A program made the position numbers and the translations under genes. Below are positions 49,767 through 51,217 of a stretch of DNA of 51,217 nt, piece after piece. Location: assembly GCF_017676365.1 (NCBI RefSeq), contig NZ_JADKMA010000025.1, positions 1 to 51,217 on the forward strand, in the 5' to 3' direction. The DNA is from Streptomyces oryzae (GTDB lineage: Bacteria; Actinomycetota; Actinomycetes; Streptomycetales; Streptomycetaceae). The notes beneath the pieces were generated by a model, which saw only the letters and a list, made by a program, of their open reading frames with translations, did no database searches and was not told the DNA's origin. How positions within the stretch are numbered: position 1 is the stretch's first letter; every line of letters starts with the position of its first letter.

Positions 49767-50582
49767 ATGGAGCGCTTGACGGAGATCGCGAATCGGCTGG
49801 CCGAGGTCGGCGGCGTCGTCGGTGTGTGTCTGGGAGGCAGCAGGGCGAGGGGTACGCACAGCCCCGATTCCGACTACGACCTGGGCCTTTACTACCGGCC
49901 ACCGCTGGATACCGCTGCTCTGCGTGTGCTGGCAGCCGAGCTGACCGGTGGGCCGGTGGAGGTCACCGAGCCGGGCGGCTGGGGGCCATGGGTGGACGGT
50001 GGCGGCTGGCTGACCATCGACGGCCATCGCGTCGACTGGATCTACCGCGATATGGATCGGGTGCACCGCGTCTGGCAGCAGTGCCGGGCTGGGCAGTTCG
50101 AGATCGGCGCCCAACCCGGCCACCCCCTGGGCGTGTACTCCCACGCCTATGCCGGTGAGGTGGCCGTGGGACGCATCCTCGCCGACCCCGGCGGTGAGCT
50201 GCGAACCCTGCAGGAGCAGACGCGTCTCTATCCGGAGCCGTTGCGCGAAGCCCTCGTCGGCAACGCGCAGTGGGAGGCACCGTTCATCCTGACGGCGGCA
50301 CGCAAGGGCGCGGCCCGCGGTGACGCCTTCTATGTCGGGGGCTGCCTCTTCCGCGCCGTCGGACTTCTCGTGCACGCACTCCACGCTCACGCCAGGTGCT
50401 GGGTGCTCAACGAAAAGGGCGCGGTGGCGTCCGCGGGAGAACTCCCCAACTCCTCGGCGGACTTCGCCGAACGCGCACACGCATTGTTCTCCGCCCTCGG
50501 CACCACTCCCGACACGCTCACTGCCACGCTTGATGACGCCGACAGGCTGGTCACCGAGGTATGCCGTGAACTCGTCCGGTGA
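49767..50582 (+). CDS. Nucleotidyltransferase-domain protein
   Basis: The protein has 271 residues. GVCLGGSRARGTHSPDSDYD carries the GS-x10-D-x-D signature of the polymerase-beta-like nucleotidyltransferases, and a third acidic residue follows in IDGHRVDWIYRD. The helical C-terminal half (AARKGAARGDAFYVGGCLF) resembles antibiotic- or small-molecule-type nucleotidyltransferases. Addition of AMP to a small molecule or protein is likely. ATG at 49767 has no ribosome site, and the longer open frame before it lacks family character. It is separate from the lanthipeptide operon, 139 bases downstream. Confidence 0.85.
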   Translation: MERLTEIANRLAEVGGVVGVCLGGSRARGTHSPDSDYDLGLYYRPPLDTAALRVLAAELTGGPVEVTEPGGWGPWVDGGGWLTIDGHRVDWIYRDMDRVHRVWQQCRAGQFEIGAQPGHPLGVYSHAYAGEVAVGRILADPGGELRTLQEQTRLYPEPLREALVGNAQWEAPFILTAARKGAARGDAFYVGGCLFRAVGLLVHALHAHARCWVLNEKGAVASAGELPNSSADFAERAHALFSALGTTPDTLTATLDDADRLVTEVCRELVR

Positions 50583-50634
50583 ATGACTGCCGAAGCCCGC
50601 CGCCGCGCCCGCTCGGCACGGGTCAAGCAGTAGT

Positions 50635-51063
50635 TTGTGTCGGAACGGCCTGGACGCACACACTCGGATTCTGCGCGGAGACCGGACCGAGACCGCCGGC
50701 GAACGTGCCGCTCACCACTTCCTCGACAGCGGCGAGCTGCCCACCGCCGTCGTCGCCTTCAACGACCGGTGCGCGATCGGCGTCCTCGCCGCCCTGGCCC
50801 GCGCCGGCGTCGCCGTTCCGGACGACGTGTCCGTGGCCGGTTACGACGACGACACCCTGTCCCGGCTGAGTTGCTTCGATCTCACCACGGTCAGTCAGGG
50901 CGCCGAGGAACAGGCCAGGCGCGCGATCGCCGCCGCGGTCGAACGCCTCGGCCAAGGGCGGACGGAACCCCGCGAGATCGTCCTCCCCCCGCACCTCGTC
51001 GCCCGCACCACCACTGGCCGGGCGACAGTCCCCGGCCCCGCAGGCGCGACGCGTCATCAGTGA
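50635..51063 (+). pseudogene. Truncated LacI/GalR-family regulator, C-terminal remnant
   Basis: About 110 recognisable residues remain of a protein that is normally about 340 long: ETAGERAAHHFLDSGELPTA, then VVAFNDRCAIGVLAALARAG, VPDDVSVAGYDD and LTTVSQGAEEQARRAI. These are the last third of the sugar-binding domain. The helix-turn-helix and the first half of the effector domain are missing and no ribosome site precedes the frame. The break lies near 50650-50675. It cannot act as a regulator. Codon use is still normal, so the truncation may be recent. Confidence 0.8.
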
Positions 51064-51217
51064 GCCGGGAACAGGCCCACGTCGGCATCTCAGCTGCCAC
51101 CTGGAAGCCCTCGCCGGCTGAGCGGTAGTCCGGTTCCAGCACTGCTTCATCGGGCACCTGCGGGCGGGCGTTCTGGTATGCATGGGGGAAGGAACACCCT
51201 GGCGCAGGGGGCCGGGG
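51064..51217. other. End of window, nothing recognised
   Basis: These 154 bases after the LacI remnant hold no gene I can support. An ATG near 51181 opens a frame that leaves the window after twelve codons, too short to judge. Confidence 0.5.

Overview
The window is GC-rich actinobacterial chromosome, most likely Streptomyces or a close relative. Signs of this are strong G/C third-position use in almost every gene, frequent GTG/TTG starts, several probable leaderless genes, an AfsR/SARP-type regulator, a PAS-GAF-SpoIIE phosphatase, a mycothiol-type DinB protein, a DUF4232 lipoprotein and a TipAS-type MerR regulator. I see no rRNA, tRNA, CRISPR array, insertion sequence or prophage gene.

Left part (1-25.7 kb): a mosaic of small transcription units. 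In order: the end of a DrrAB-like ABC exporter; a 1038-residue AfsR-type regulator; a divergent TetR/SDR pair with two tandem operators; a CrtI-like FAD oxidoreductase; a PPOX-fold protein; a zinc alcohol dehydrogenase; a 572-residue protein of unknown function with a WXG/ESX-like start; a dienelactone hydrolase divergent from a MarR regulator; a PAS-GAF-PP2C-ATPase signalling protein; a 65-residue secreted peptide; a PEP-mutase/ICL-family enzyme; an Asp/Glu-racemase-fold protein without the usual cysteines; a DinB protein; an APC permease; an ArsR-SRPBCC fusion under its own palindrome; a GntR regulator with a SalK-like partner; and a NUDIX hydrolase.

Central part (26.0-35.8 kb): a catabolic locus. 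The first block is a complete glucitol-type PTS (IIC, IIBC, IIA), a small zinc-ribbon protein and a GutM-like protein. The second block is a SAF-domain NAD(P) oxidoreductase followed by E1-alpha, E1-beta and lipoyl-E2 subunits of a thiamine-dependent dehydrogenase complex resembling acetoin dehydrogenase. A SorC-family regulator closes the locus on the opposite strand, and a second small zinc-ribbon protein diverges from it. A two-part operator with identical geometry lies before the oxidoreductase operon and before the regulator. The arrangement suggests that a polyol is taken up as its phosphate, oxidised, and then split by a TPP/lipoate complex to an acyl-CoA. I know of no described pathway with this gene set; the substrate is unknown.

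Right part (35.8-51.2 kb): a RidA/HxlR divergent pair, a GNAT acetyltransferase, a GT4 glycosyltransferase overlapping a protein with a duplicated beta-domain (probably cell-wall glycopolymer), a DUF4232 lipoprotein, a MerR-TipAS/GT1 glycosyltransferase operon (possible drug sensing and inactivation), an AraC/EamA divergent pair, and a compact class I lanthipeptide cluster (precursor, full-length LanB, LanC). The lanthipeptide core ends like microbisporicin/planosporicin but has no cysteine in its N-terminal half, and no dedicated transporter, protease or immunity gene is visible. A nucleotidyltransferase and a truncated LacI-family remnant follow.
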